Positions 8,618 through 17,903 of a DNA stretch of 64,000 nucleotides are shown piece after piece. Position 1 is the stretch's first letter. Each line of letters opens with the position of its first letter. Below the pieces are notes generated by a model. That model made no database searches. It saw only the letters and a list, made by a program, of their open reading frames with translations, and was not told where the DNA came from. Source of the stretch: Calothrix brevissima NIES-22 (GTDB lineage: Bacteria > Cyanobacteriota > Cyanobacteriia > Cyanobacteriales > Nostocaceae). Where the stretch lies: assembly GCF_002367995.1 (NCBI RefSeq), contig NZ_AP018207.1, forward strand, positions 2,975,083 through 3,039,082, in the 5' to 3' direction. The translations under genes were made by a program, and so were the position numbers.

Positions 8618-10048
8618 CTAAGGCAAACCCACTAATATAAACATCCCCCAATCCAATGGATTAGGATTTTGTTTCATTGTCGCCAACATTGCTTGACGCA
8701 AAGCCGCAGCTTTATCAGAATTTTTACTCAAATTCTTATGAAATTCCGTCATTAATTCTGCCGTTTGTGAATCAGGAATATCGCCTAAAGTGCCAATTAC
8801 ACTATTTGCACCCGCCGCAAAAAACGCACGAGATAAGCCAATTACACCATCACCTGTGATTTTTCCTAAAGCCGAATCACAAGTACTTAAAACAACTAAA
8901 TCTGCTTTTAACTTCAGCTTATTAACTTCACTACTAGTTAACCAACCATCATCTTGACTCGAAGGTGCAAACGCCAATACACCAGGAACTTCTAAAGCTT
9001 GTGCTAAAAATCCTGTGGTTGCTAAATGAATTATCCTAGCATTGGACATGCGTTTTACAACCGTTGTCTCTGTTGCTTCATTTCCTATCAACGCCTGAGT
9101 ATTATAGATATTAGCAATATTTTTTGCTTCTTTTTCTGTACCTGGAAGCGGTGGTAACTTGTTAAATCTTTCATCAGCATACAAGGGTTTAGTAGGCAGT
9201 TTAGGATTACCAACTATCAGTATATTTTGATTAGCATTGGGATTTGCAGCACTTCTTTTGGCTAATAAATCCAAAACCTGAATACCTGGTGCGGTAGAAA
9301 TTGTGTGGTTTTCAATCAAATATTTATTATTCTCATCTTGTAAGGCGGCAAAAGGTACTAAAAATAACTTACCTTGAGGAATAAAAATTACTCTAGACTC
9401 TGGATTATTTGGTAAAAGGTCAGCAATTGATTGAATTAGTATTTGATGTAATTGTTTCCAAGTTGAATCAGAATTACTTTGTTTACTTTCTGTAATTTTA
9501 ATTATCCCTTTGTTTAACTCAGTTCTCGCTCCGCTTGTGGGTTGAATTTGCTTAATCAAATCTGCTAAACTTGTCTTGCTTTTTTGTTGCCAAGCTTGTA
9601 AATCAACCTTACGTAAAGAAATTTCCCCATTCGGCGGAATCACCCAAATTACCAATTCAGAATCTTGAGTTTGTCGCTTACCATCAACAGTCACATCCGC
9701 CTGTAACAGAGAATATTGCACCAGGGTAGCATTTTGACTTTTAGCTACTTGCTTAATTTCTTCAACTCTGGGCGTATCTGCATTTTTTGTTGGTAAACTT
9801 TGAGCTAATAAATCTACTAAACCTCTTTCTCTTCCGCGTTCAGAAATTTCTAATGCATCTGTAGGTTGATTTTGCGCAATTAGAGACTTGAGGAGATTTT
9901 GAGATATAAGAGTTTGCTTTTTTAATATTGATGTTTGATTAAGATTTTTTAATGAAACTGGCGCTTTATCTAATGCTATGCTTGAGGCTAAAGGCAATGT
10001 CAAGCAAGTAACACAGCTAATTAATGCCAGAGCTAATTTTTGTTGCAT
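8618..10048 (-). CDS. Exported CHAT-domain paralogue lacking TPRs and the catalytic His
   Basis: Residues 1-25 form a signal-peptide-like segment (MQQKLALALISCVTCLTLPL). About 45 residues later comes DALEISERGRERGLVDLLA, which matches the TPR-CHAT junction of the neighbour (EALEIAERGRGRAFVELLA), so the whole TPR array is missing. The CHAT domain is otherwise complete, with RVIFIPQGKLFLVPF, the Cys motif LSTCDSALGKITGDG (Cys390) and a normal C-terminus. The His motif reads HLATTG instead of HLATHG: residue 345 is Thr (ACA, 9014-9016). Without the dyad His it is unlikely to be a peptidase. I infer a non-catalytic partner, decoy or regulator of the adjacent enzyme. The reading frame is intact, so it is probably under selection. 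Confidence 0.85.
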   Translation of the reverse strand: MQQKLALALISCVTCLTLPLASSIALDKAPVSLKNLNQTSILKKQTLISQNLLKSLIAQNQPTDALEISERGRERGLVDLLAQSLPTKNADTPRVEEIKQVAKSQNATLVQYSLLQADVTVDGKRQTQDSELVIWVIPPNGEISLRKVDLQAWQQKSKTSLADLIKQIQPTSGARTELNKGIIKITESKQSNSDSTWKQLHQILIQSIADLLPNNPESRVIFIPQGKLFLVPFAALQDENNKYLIENHTISTAPGIQVLDLLAKRSAANPNANQNILIVGNPKLPTKPLYADERFNKLPPLPGTEKEAKNIANIYNTQALIGNEATETTVVKRMSNARIIHLATTGFLAQALEVPGVLAFAPSSQDDGWLTSSEVNKLKLKADLVVLSTCDSALGKITGDGVIGLSRAFFAAGANSVIGTLGDIPDSQTAELMTEFHKNLSKNSDKAAALRQAMLATMKQNPNPLDWGMFILVGLP

Positions 10049-10115
10049 ATTTTCCTATCAATAAATAAATTAAGCCAGCAGTTTTTTCTGATTTGATAAT
10101 TTCAACTAGCTACCC

Positions 10116-10148
10116 AGATCCCCGACTTCTTCAAGAAGTCGGGGATCT
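10116..10148. repeat. Perfect 15-bp-stem palindrome
   Basis: AGATCCCCGACTTCT at 10116-10130 is exactly complementary to 10134-10148, with a three-base loop. It looks like a dispersed cyanobacterial palindromic repeat. It lies upstream of the CHAT paralogue (minus strand) and downstream of the TPR gene, where it could also act as a terminator or mRNA end. Confidence 0.7.
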
Positions 10149-10321
10149 AGTTTAGGCAACCAGTTTTGTCTAAATCTATCATTATACCTGGGGATGTAAT
10201 CTCTGAATTTATGGCACATTTAAGAGTTACAGGTGCATTGTACTACACAACAACACACCCTACATTATTAGCCGCGATCGCGTAAATTACGAATTACGAA
10301 TTACGAATTACGAATTAAAAC

Positions 10322-10825
10322 CTATGCATTCCGTATCCGTTCTAAAGCATCAAGAGATTTTTGAGCCATTTCTGTTTCCCCGGCTTTTTGGAAAATATTT
10401 GCTGCTATTTGCAAATCAGAAATTGCTTGCTGCTTGCTACCTAAGGCATAATTAGACATACCTCGGAACAAATAAGCATAACCAATATTAGAATTTAGGG
10501 AAATAGTTTGGTCGAAATCAGATTTAGCTTCTTGATATTGTTTTAGGCTAAAGTAAGCAAAACCTCTACCTAAATAAGCATAGGGATTATTAGGAGCTAT
10601 GCGGATTACTTTATTAAAAGCTTGGATAGCGCCGCGATAATCATCTTTTTCTAACAATGTAAAGCCTTCATCTATGTAGGCTTTTAGATTATCATTATCA
10701 GTTGTTGATTGAGTGAATTGAGGTGTTAAATCATTGGTGGGTAACTTTTCGGCATTAGCTTTAGGAGCGCAAACCATTAAGCCAAATACAACCATCAAAG
10801 ATGCTAAACCTTTAATACCTTTCAT
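10322..10825 (-). CDS. Small exported TPR protein
   Basis: A signal peptide (MKGIKGLASLMVVFGLMVCAPKANA, cleavage after ANA, residues 1-25) leads into three TPR units from residue 46: AYIDEGFTLLEKDDYRGAIQ, AYLGRGFAYFSLKQYQEAKS and AYLFRGMSNYALGSKQQAIS. The protein is probably periplasmic or lipid-associated and mediates protein contacts. It is on the same strand as the CHAT genes but separated from them by 270 bases of repeats, so co-transcription is uncertain. No enzymatic motif is present. Confidence 0.8.
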   Translation of the reverse strand: MKGIKGLASLMVVFGLMVCAPKANAEKLPTNDLTPQFTQSTTDNDNLKAYIDEGFTLLEKDDYRGAIQAFNKVIRIAPNNPYAYLGRGFAYFSLKQYQEAKSDFDQTISLNSNIGYAYLFRGMSNYALGSKQQAISDLQIAANIFQKAGETEMAQKSLDALERIRNA

Positions 10826-11114
10826 TTCTACTTCTCCAATAAGATAAATGACAAACAGTTGTGAAAATTGCTAGTAGAGACAATGTGACATTGGCTGCGT
10901 TAGTTATGCAAAACCTTGGTTTTGGTTGTCTCACTGCTCTATAGTTCTCAGCTAGTAGAACTTATGCAGTTTGAAAAAGTGAAGCAATTTTCCTTTGCTG
11001 TTTGTCTATATCTTTGGGAGTGAGGGGGTTATGTAAAAAATTGGGTATAGGGGAAGCCGTGACGGATACGCAAGAGTTTCAAGTATCTGAATCTTGCACC
11101 GACACCCTATCAGA
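10826..11114. other. Gene-free spacer upstream of the small TPR gene
   Basis: I see no gene or recognised RNA here. The part next to 10825 must hold the promoter of the TPR gene (minus strand). The part near 11050-11110 is anonymous A+T-rich sequence before the repeat element at 11115. Confidence 0.4.
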
Positions 11115-11222
11115 GAACTCCAAAAAATAAATTATGCCAAATTGTAGGGGCGGGGAAACCCCGCCCCTACGAGTTGCGGGTTTGGTAAGTTAATGATTGG
11201 AATATTTTTTTATTTGGAGTTC
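11115..11222. repeat. MITE-like element with GAACTCCAAA ends and a G+C-rich core hairpin
   Basis: The outer ends GAACTCCAAAAAATAAATTA (11115 onward) and TATTTGGAGTTC (to 11222) are imperfect inverted repeats. The core is a perfect 12-bp hairpin (GTAGGGGCGGGG at 11144-11155, complement at 11159-11170). No ORF lies inside. The element ends three bases before the stop codon of the chelatase gene. Relatives with GGGAAATCC ends are at 18765-18860 and 24004-24302. Confidence 0.7.
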
Positions 11223-11224
11223 CC

Positions 11225-14200
11225 TTAAACTGTTACACCTTCTAACTCTTCATCGGTTAACTCATACAACTGACGTAACTTATCTAACTTATCTTTATCC
11301 GCTTGCCAAAAACCCCGCCCATGCGCCTCTAACATTCTGCCGATAATATTCCGAAAGGCTTCCGGGTTGGCTTTGCGTAACTTTTCCGCCATCTCTGCAT
11401 CTAAAGCGTAAGTATCCGCAGCTTGGTCATATACCCAATCATCAGTAAAATCCGCAGTACCGCCCCAACCAATCAACGCTGTCATCCGTTGGGAAATTTC
11501 AAACGCCCCACCAGAACCTTGATTAGCCATAGCTTGCGCCCATTTGGGATTTACTAACTTCGTGCGGTATTCCATGCGCAGTAAATCATCTAAATTGCGG
11601 GGTGTGGTGTCTTTCGAGAAACTTTCCACAAAACTAGTGGTTATCTTCTTCCCGCGCTGTTTTTCGGCGGCTTTCTTTAACCCGCCAGTATTAGCGTAAT
11701 ATTCTTGAATATCGGTAATACCATATTCTACCGAATCAATTTCTTGGACAATGCGATCGCTTGTTTTCAATAAAGTATTCAACACCTCAGGTCTAGCCTG
11801 TCCCTTATCCTGTCTCCCATAACTAAACACATTGCGACTTTGCCAAGTATTACCTAACTCCTCACCCGATTCCCAATTACCATCAACAACTTGGTCATTC
11901 ACCAACGAACCAAAATCCCCAGCCGGGTTAGAAAACAACCTCGCCGATACATTCTCTACCCCTTGCGCTTTCAAAGCTAAAGCATGTTTTCTAATAAAAT
12001 TATTTTCTTCAGGTTCATCAGCATCAACCGCCCGTTGAAACAAATCATCTAATAACTCAATGATATTCACAAAACTATCGCGGAAAATTCCCGATAGATT
12101 TCCTAACACATCAATTCGCGGATGTCCCACATCAGCTAAAGGTTTCAACTCATAACGGACAATTCTCCCCGTTCCCTCCTTCACCGGTTCAGCACCCACC
12201 AATTCCAACAAAATCCCCAATGATTCACCCTTAGTTTTAATCGCATCCAAACCCCATAACATCACCGCCACAGTCTCCGGATATTTCCCATGTTCTTGTA
12301 AATGCTGGGCGATAATTTTTTGCGCTATTTCCCTACCCCTTTCATAAGCAGCAGGCGACGGCATTCTATAAGGGTCTAAAGCATGAATATTTCTCCCCGT
12401 AGGTAACACCCCCGGCCCATCCCTTAACAAATCACCACCAGGCGCAGGCGGAATATACTCCCCATTTAAGCCCCTTAATAAATTTGTTAATTCATCAGTA
12501 GATTGCATTAATAAATTTGTTATTTCTTCCTCCTCCTCTCTGTGTTCTCTGCGTCTCTGCGGTTCGTTCCCAAAATAAGCCTCCAAATACCCCGCCAACT
12601 TCTCCTCATCCGGTTCCTCCCCCAAAACATGCAACCCAGAAGAAAACAACCGCCCTTCTAAAACCTGCAAATACTCATACAACTTCACCAAATAATCATC
12701 AAAAACATGGGCGCTAAACATCCGCACATTTTCATAACTAAAAGGAATCCCCAACTTTTTCGCATCTTCCAACGGACAATCCGTATCCAACCCAGTATCA
12801 ACAATTTTTTGACAAATACCTTCCTGCAAAACATAATTCTTTTTTGGCTCTTCCCGATACTCAGAAATTAAATCCCTTAAAGCCAACAATTCCTTATACA
12901 AACCAGCACGACCATAAGGCGGAACATTATGAGAAATTAGCACCCCATAACCGCGACGCTTCGCCAAAATTGACTCCGAAGGATTATTCGCCGCATATAT
13001 ATATAAATTAGGGATATCTCCTAATAAAATATCCGACCAAGAATAACCCGTATTTCCTAAAGGCGAACCCGGTAACCATTCCACAGTTCCATGCATTCCA
13101 AAATGCACCACAGCATCAGCTTGAAAATCATTTTGTAACCACTTATAAAAAGCTGCATATTGTGGATGAGGTGTTAAATCTCGCTCAAACATTAACCGCA
13201 TTGGATCGCCTTGCAAACCCAAAGGCGGCTGCACACCTATCCAGATATTTCCTAACTGCACGCCACCAATTTGAAACTTATCTCCATAAGTTTTAATCCC
13301 CGTTCCCGTAAGAGATTTCCATTGCTTCTCAATGCGAGAAGTGCGGAGATAACCTAACCATTTTTCCAAGGTGCGAACGTTAACAGTAGAACCCCCATGA
13401 ACTGCGGCGGATATAACTCCCTCCCTGCTTGCGGGGAGGGTTGGGGTGGGGTTTTCATCTGCTTCCTTTACCCAGCGAATTAACTCTTCCCCGTCATCCG
13501 GTAAATCGCCTATGGTATAGCCTTGTGCTTTCAGTGCATTGAGGAATTTTAATAAACTGCGCGGTACATTTAATAAAGCAGCTGTACCCACAGCCCCATA
13601 ACCGGGAGGAAAACCATATAAAATAATTGCTATCTTCCGTTCCGATGCAGATTTTTGGCGTAAATTAATCCAGCTTTTTACCCTACCAATTAATCGCTGT
13701 ACTCGTTCAGGAATCAAATAAATATCTTCACCAACTAAACCACCAAGGGGAACCGTATCAATTGCTCCATCCAGTTCAGGTAAAGCATATAAAACTACAC
13801 TTTGTAAACCCCCAATACCTTGACGAGTCCAAGAATAAATATCTTGAATTAATAAAGGTGCAGCGACAAAATAAGGTACATTTTTCGCTGTTAAAATGCG
13901 TTTAGCAACTTCTACTTGTCGCCCTGCTTCCATTGAACCTGCGGGGCCGCCAACTAAAGGAAAACCAATTGTAGATACAACAGCATCAACTTTCACCGCT
14001 TCTTTGGAAAGCGAATGAGTTTGAATATTACCCAATTCTCTTTGCTGAATTTCATAATCGGTTGTCATCCAATCTCTAACTGCTACATGTCCTTCTACAC
14101 CATTAATAAAAATTGGTAAAGGGATTAATCCGGCTGCTTCAAAACGTCTAATTAATTGGGGAATATATGCTTGTTTGGTAATAACATGTTTGCGATATAG

Positions 14201-14908
14201 CAGAATTCCCACAACTGGATTCTCAACTTTAAATTGCTGCTGATACCATTCTAAATATGCTTTTGGTGATGCAAAAAAGCCTTGATAATCTGGATGCAAT
14301 AAACCCATATTTGGTGTTTCTACAGGTGCGGGAATATCGCCAACTTTTAAACCTAAATATTTTTCCGCCAATGTCCAAAATAATGATGCAACATTATCTA
14401 CGCCGCCAGCATTCCAATAACCGTAGATAATTAACCAGTTGCGTAAATCTTGAACTTTTTGCACTGGCACATATTTGAGTAATTTCGGCCCTACCTTTAA
14501 AAAGCTAATATAACCAGCGAGTTTATCTTCTTCTTTACCATTACTAAATTTATCGAGAATAAATTTTACTGGTTTGGGCATACCTTTGGGTTTATCGCCA
14601 ATGGCAAAATCGCCCAGCTTGGTTAAACTCATCAATTCCAAAGCCGACTCGAACACCAGCCGGATGGGAATTTGAGAAATGCGATCGCGCAGCCACAAAA
14701 CCTGGTCATAATCAAATATTAAACTGCCAAAAAACACCTCAGCGCCTTGGAGTGCGGTTTCTACTTCCTGACGCTTGGTGGTAATATCGCGATCGCTAAA
14801 CACGCGAATCTCTAACTCAGAACAGCGAGAGTTAGCTAAAAACGCCGCCTTTCTATACAAGTCAGCGTTAAAGGATTCAAACCCAGCAATCAAGACGATG
14901 CGTTTCAT
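11225..14908 (-). CDS. Magnesium-chelatase subunit H family protein (divergent ChlH/BchH type)
   Basis: The ChlH/BchH subunit binds protoporphyrin IX and inserts Mg2+ with the ChlI/ChlD ATPase. Family signatures seen: GFPPGYGAVGTAALLNVP (about 430), DPMRLMFERDLTPHPQYAAF, then AVVHFGMHGTVEWLPG (about 595-615), YIYAANNPSES and AKRRGYG, and the C-terminal WGGTADFTDDWVYD...EAHGRGFW block. At 1227 residues with an N-terminus starting MKRIVLIAGFESF, it looks like the second, non-canonical ChlH form of some cyanobacteria; no ChlI or ChlD lies nearby. A cobaltochelatase-like role is the main alternative. Two low-complexity segments (about residues 486-498 and 782-810) are encoded by dispersed-repeat sequence inserted in frame. 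It is divergent from the ABC1 kinase gene. Confidence 0.8.
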   Translation of the reverse strand: MKRIVLIAGFESFNADLYRKAAFLANSRCSELEIRVFSDRDITTKRQEVETALQGAEVFFGSLIFDYDQVLWLRDRISQIPIRLVFESALELMSLTKLGDFAIGDKPKGMPKPVKFILDKFSNGKEEDKLAGYISFLKVGPKLLKYVPVQKVQDLRNWLIIYGYWNAGGVDNVASLFWTLAEKYLGLKVGDIPAPVETPNMGLLHPDYQGFFASPKAYLEWYQQQFKVENPVVGILLYRKHVITKQAYIPQLIRRFEAAGLIPLPIFINGVEGHVAVRDWMTTDYEIQQRELGNIQTHSLSKEAVKVDAVVSTIGFPLVGGPAGSMEAGRQVEVAKRILTAKNVPYFVAAPLLIQDIYSWTRQGIGGLQSVVLYALPELDGAIDTVPLGGLVGEDIYLIPERVQRLIGRVKSWINLRQKSASERKIAIILYGFPPGYGAVGTAALLNVPRSLLKFLNALKAQGYTIGDLPDDGEELIRWVKEADENPTPTLPASREGVISAAVHGGSTVNVRTLEKWLGYLRTSRIEKQWKSLTGTGIKTYGDKFQIGGVQLGNIWIGVQPPLGLQGDPMRLMFERDLTPHPQYAAFYKWLQNDFQADAVVHFGMHGTVEWLPGSPLGNTGYSWSDILLGDIPNLYIYAANNPSESILAKRRGYGVLISHNVPPYGRAGLYKELLALRDLISEYREEPKKNYVLQEGICQKIVDTGLDTDCPLEDAKKLGIPFSYENVRMFSAHVFDDYLVKLYEYLQVLEGRLFSSGLHVLGEEPDEEKLAGYLEAYFGNEPQRRREHREEEEEITNLLMQSTDELTNLLRGLNGEYIPPAPGGDLLRDGPGVLPTGRNIHALDPYRMPSPAAYERGREIAQKIIAQHLQEHGKYPETVAVMLWGLDAIKTKGESLGILLELVGAEPVKEGTGRIVRYELKPLADVGHPRIDVLGNLSGIFRDSFVNIIELLDDLFQRAVDADEPEENNFIRKHALALKAQGVENVSARLFSNPAGDFGSLVNDQVVDGNWESGEELGNTWQSRNVFSYGRQDKGQARPEVLNTLLKTSDRIVQEIDSVEYGITDIQEYYANTGGLKKAAEKQRGKKITTSFVESFSKDTTPRNLDDLLRMEYRTKLVNPKWAQAMANQGSGGAFEISQRMTALIGWGGTADFTDDWVYDQAADTYALDAEMAEKLRKANPEAFRNIIGRMLEAHGRGFWQADKDKLDKLRQLYELTDEELEGVTV
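12475..12570. repeat. Repeat-derived in-frame insertion in the chelatase gene
   Basis: TCTGTGTTCTCTGCGTCTCT followed by GCGG (about 12537-12562) matches the dispersed CTCTGCG-type repeat seen between genes near 5840, 17510 and 21900. It encodes RRREHREEEEE. Beside it TTAATAAATTTGTTA occurs twice, 33 bases apart (12475 and 12508), duplicating TNLL. Confidence 0.65.
13418..13452. repeat. Repeat-derived in-frame insertion (ENPTPTLPASREG peptide)
   Basis: CCCTCCCTGCTTGCGGGGAG followed by GGTTGGGGTGGGG is a dispersed hairpin repeat of cyanobacterial spacers, with related sequence near 24119-24175. Here it is read in frame on the minus strand as NPTPTLPASREG, within a region of the chelatase that otherwise looks conserved. 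Confidence 0.65.
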
Positions 14909-15207
14909 GCAGTAAGCTACAAAATATCTCTTTACCTCGATCTTAATTCGCTTTTTAAGGTAAAACCTGACAATGTTGCGTTAATCCCCTGTCTTTTTGG
15001 GAATACGCTAACATACCAATTCAACAAATATCACAAATATAATTTAATCACTCTCCTGGATTAAGGATTATTTGCTAAGGGGCAACTCAGCTAAGAAATC
15101 CTGATAATCTGGAGAGAAAACCGCTCTCTGTTAATAAATCGGGGTGCTGAACGTAAAACATATTGTTACAATACTTTACATAATCAATTCGACCGGTGGC
15201 ATTCTTC
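14909..15207. promoter_or_regulatory. Divergent intergenic region, chelatase and ABC1 kinase
   Basis: The two genes start back to back here, so both promoters should lie in this stretch. It is A+T-rich around 15010-15060. I could not assign -10/-35 boxes or an operator with confidence. Confidence 0.35.
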
Positions 15208-17277
15208 ATGATTGTGAAAACACTTCCCCCAACTTCCCGACCGATCGAGGAGGACAATGGCGGTAGCAACAACCGCCGTGACGAGCTATCTGTTGCTGAA
15301 GTTGTGTCCGCAAATGACACCCAAGGCTTGGTGGTGAAATCGCCAAGACTGATAGCAGCCGAGCAACAAAGAGCCTTGACCAATAAGAGAGAAACTGAGA
15401 TGACGCGCTACGATCCTGTTGAGATTGCAGCCCATTATCAAGACAGACCTCTCCAAGTTTTAGGGCGGATTTTTGCTGTTTTAGGGCCGACACTCTCCTT
15501 TGTTTTGGGGTTGTGGTGGGACAGCAAACGGGGAACTGTAGTGAAAAATGACCGTCGCCGTGCTGCACAACTGCGAGAATTATTAACTAAATTAGGGCCT
15601 GCTTACATCAAAATTGGTCAGGCTTTATCCACAAGGCCAGATTTGGTTCCTCCTGTATTCTTAGAAGAACTTACCAAACTCCAAGACCAATTACCGCCGT
15701 TTCCCAACGAAATTGCCTACCAATTTATTGAAGAAGAACTCGGCGCACCGCCAGAGGAAATTTATACAGAACTTTCAGCCACACCAATTGCGGCGGCTTC
15801 TTTGGGACAAGTTTATAAGGGTAAGCTAAAAACTGGTGAAGAAGTAGCAGTTAAAGTCCAGCGTCCTGACTTAAAAGAACGAATTACCATTGACTTATAT
15901 ATTTTACGCCGTCTAGCTGGTTGGGCGAAGAAAAGCTTTAAACGGGTACGTAGCGATTTAGTTGGGATTCTCGATGAATTAGGCGATCGCATTTTTGAAG
16001 AAATGGACTATATACATGAAGGAGAAAATGCCGAGCGTTTTTTCCAGTTATATGGTCATCTGAAAGACATTTATGTTCCAAAAATCTACTGGGAATACAC
16101 CAATCGTCGTGTATTGACGATGGAGTGGATTAACGGGATTAAATTAACCCAAACCCCGGAAATTAAAGCCAGAGGGATAGACGCTCGTTATTTAATTGAA
16201 GTGGGGGTACAGTGTTCTCTGCGTCAGTTGCTAGAACATGGATTTTTCCACGCCGATCCTCACCCTGGTAACTTATTAGCCACCTTTGATGGTAAATTGG
16301 CTTATCTCGACTTTGGCATGATGAGCGAGATTAAGCCACCCCAGCGTTATGGTTTAATTGAGGCGATCGTCCATGTTGTTAACCGTGACTTTGATGGTTT
16401 AGCCAAAGACTACGTTAAGTTAGATTTTCTCTCCCCAGAAACCGACTTAACACCAATTATTCCCGCCTTTGCTAGAGTCTTTGCAGATGCGGAAGGTGCA
16501 AGCGTTGCAGATTTGAATATTAAAAGCATCACCGATGAACTTTCGGCTTTGATGTATGAATATCCTTTCCGCGTTCCTCCCTACTACGCTTTAATTATTC
16601 GTTCTTTAGTCACTTTAGAAGGGATTGCAATATTTATCGATCCCAACTTTAAAGTGTTGAGCGAAGCTTATCCTTACGTCGCCAAACGTTTGTTAACCGA
16701 TCCCGCACCAGCATTGAGAGCATCATTGCAAGATTTACTGTTTAAAGAAGGTAAATTCCGTTGGAATCGCTTAGAAAACCTCTTAAGAAATGCGCGGGGT
16801 AATGAAGACTACGATTTTAATTTGGTACTCAATCAAGGAGTAGATTTTCTCGCTTCTGAACGTGGCGGTTTTATTCGCGACAAATTGGTAGATGAGTTTG
16901 TTAATGGACTCAATGCTGTAGGTAAAAATGTTTTGCATAACTTTACCTATTTACTGCGCGAACAGGTAGGAATTACAGCAATTAACGAAACTCCCGCAGC
17001 CACAGTTGAACAACAACAAACCTTAGAGCATATCAAACGAATTTTGAATATTCTCCGAGATACCCGTGGTTTCGATCCAGTGCAATTTGCGCCTCAGCTT
17101 GCGCAATTAATTTTAAATCCTGGAGTACAGCGTTTAGGTCAACAAATTACTAATCGTTTGTTGCAAAAGGCTTTAACTAAATTAATTCGCGATTTATTAG
17201 CAGCAGATGAGGTTAATCCTAGTTCAAGTGGTAATTTAACCCAGCCAGCAAGGTTATCTTTACCTGCGCGATTGTAA
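15208..17277 (+). CDS. ABC1/AarF/UbiB-family atypical kinase
   Basis: This is an ADCK/ABC1-type protein-kinase-like protein; plant and cyanobacterial members act on quinone and tocopherol metabolism or plastoglobule-like functions. Visible motifs are the KxGQ signature (GPAYIKIGQALSTRPD), the Ala-rich loop AAASLGQVYKG, the Lys of VAVKVQRPD, a catalytic HADPHPGNL and the metal-binding DFGMM. The C-terminal 200 residues include hydrophobic helices. The most upstream in-frame start is GTG 15196; I prefer ATG 15208 (MIVKTLPPT), but ATG 15400 (MTRYDPVEIAAHYQ), preceded by AGAGAG, is a credible alternative because family similarity begins there. A terminator follows. Confidence 0.85.
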   Translation: MIVKTLPPTSRPIEEDNGGSNNRRDELSVAEVVSANDTQGLVVKSPRLIAAEQQRALTNKRETEMTRYDPVEIAAHYQDRPLQVLGRIFAVLGPTLSFVLGLWWDSKRGTVVKNDRRRAAQLRELLTKLGPAYIKIGQALSTRPDLVPPVFLEELTKLQDQLPPFPNEIAYQFIEEELGAPPEEIYTELSATPIAAASLGQVYKGKLKTGEEVAVKVQRPDLKERITIDLYILRRLAGWAKKSFKRVRSDLVGILDELGDRIFEEMDYIHEGENAERFFQLYGHLKDIYVPKIYWEYTNRRVLTMEWINGIKLTQTPEIKARGIDARYLIEVGVQCSLRQLLEHGFFHADPHPGNLLATFDGKLAYLDFGMMSEIKPPQRYGLIEAIVHVVNRDFDGLAKDYVKLDFLSPETDLTPIIPAFARVFADAEGASVADLNIKSITDELSALMYEYPFRVPPYYALIIRSLVTLEGIAIFIDPNFKVLSEAYPYVAKRLLTDPAPALRASLQDLLFKEGKFRWNRLENLLRNARGNEDYDFNLVLNQGVDFLASERGGFIRDKLVDEFVNGLNAVGKNVLHNFTYLLREQVGITAINETPAATVEQQQTLEHIKRILNILRDTRGFDPVQFAPQLAQLILNPGVQRLGQQITNRLLQKALTKLIRDLLAADEVNPSSSGNLTQPARLSLPARL

Positions 17278-17300
17278 AACTAATTCTCTGATTTTAAAAT

Positions 17301-17340
17301 CCTCACCTTCTATTTTTTGTGATGAAGGTGAGGGTTTTTG
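17301..17340 (+). terminator. Rho-independent terminator of the ABC1 kinase gene
   Basis: CCTCACCTTC (17301-17310) pairs with GAAGGTGAGG (17324-17333), followed by GTTTTTG. It lies 24 bases after the stop codon. Confidence 0.75.
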
Positions 17341-17903
17341 TTTGATTGTATTTCATGTTGTCTGCAAACTTGCATTTAATAATACTAATTTAGGCGTTGC
17401 TGAGTAAAAGTATGAACTTGTCTCACGCAGAGACGCAGCGAAAATTCTGATCGGAGGAAACCTCCGTACACCGAAGGGGTTGCCGCAGGCATCAGAATTT
17501 TTCAAGACAGAGGCGCAGAGAGTAAGAGTTTGAGAGATCAAATTTTTGACTTTCATACCTCGATTCAGCAACGCCCTAATTTAAATAGCTTTTGTAGAAC
17601 ATCAATATATTGTAGAGGGCATGGTACTGTCATGCCCCTTGTATCTATCGCATTTTTTTACAAATTGGGATAAAAATTACTACTTTAGATAGATATTGCT
17701 ATTTTTGCTTTAAGTGTGGGTATATAAGCTGCATAATTGGCTTGGGTATGAGAAAAGGCAAATAAGCAAGATAAAGCACGCCACGTTAATCATTGGTGTA
17801 AGTTATTTAATTGCTTGCTTGCGACTATGGGCAACGTTGAGTTTGTATTGGCTGAATCATTGCATTCATCCAATTAAATCCCTACCGATTTATGAGGAAT
17901 TTC
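17341..17903. other. Repeat-bearing spacer upstream of the alpha/beta hydrolase
   Basis: A composite palindromic repeat occupies about 17420-17525 (CTCACGCAGAGACGCAGCG, then an ATTCTGATCGGAGG...CATCAGAAT hairpin, then AGACAGAGGCGCAGAG). A similar ATTCTGATC-type insert is seen near 5860. A GTAGAGGGCATGG palindrome follows at about 17612. The last 200 bases should carry the promoter of the hydrolase gene. No gene is supported. Confidence 0.45.

Noticed and set aside
12517..12717. A plus-strand ORF rich in Pro within the chelatase gene
   Set aside because: Antisense shadow of the repeat insertion; no coding support.
15087..15568. Minus-strand ORFs opposite the ABC1 kinase start
   Set aside because: Shadows of the kinase coding sequence; composition does not look coding.
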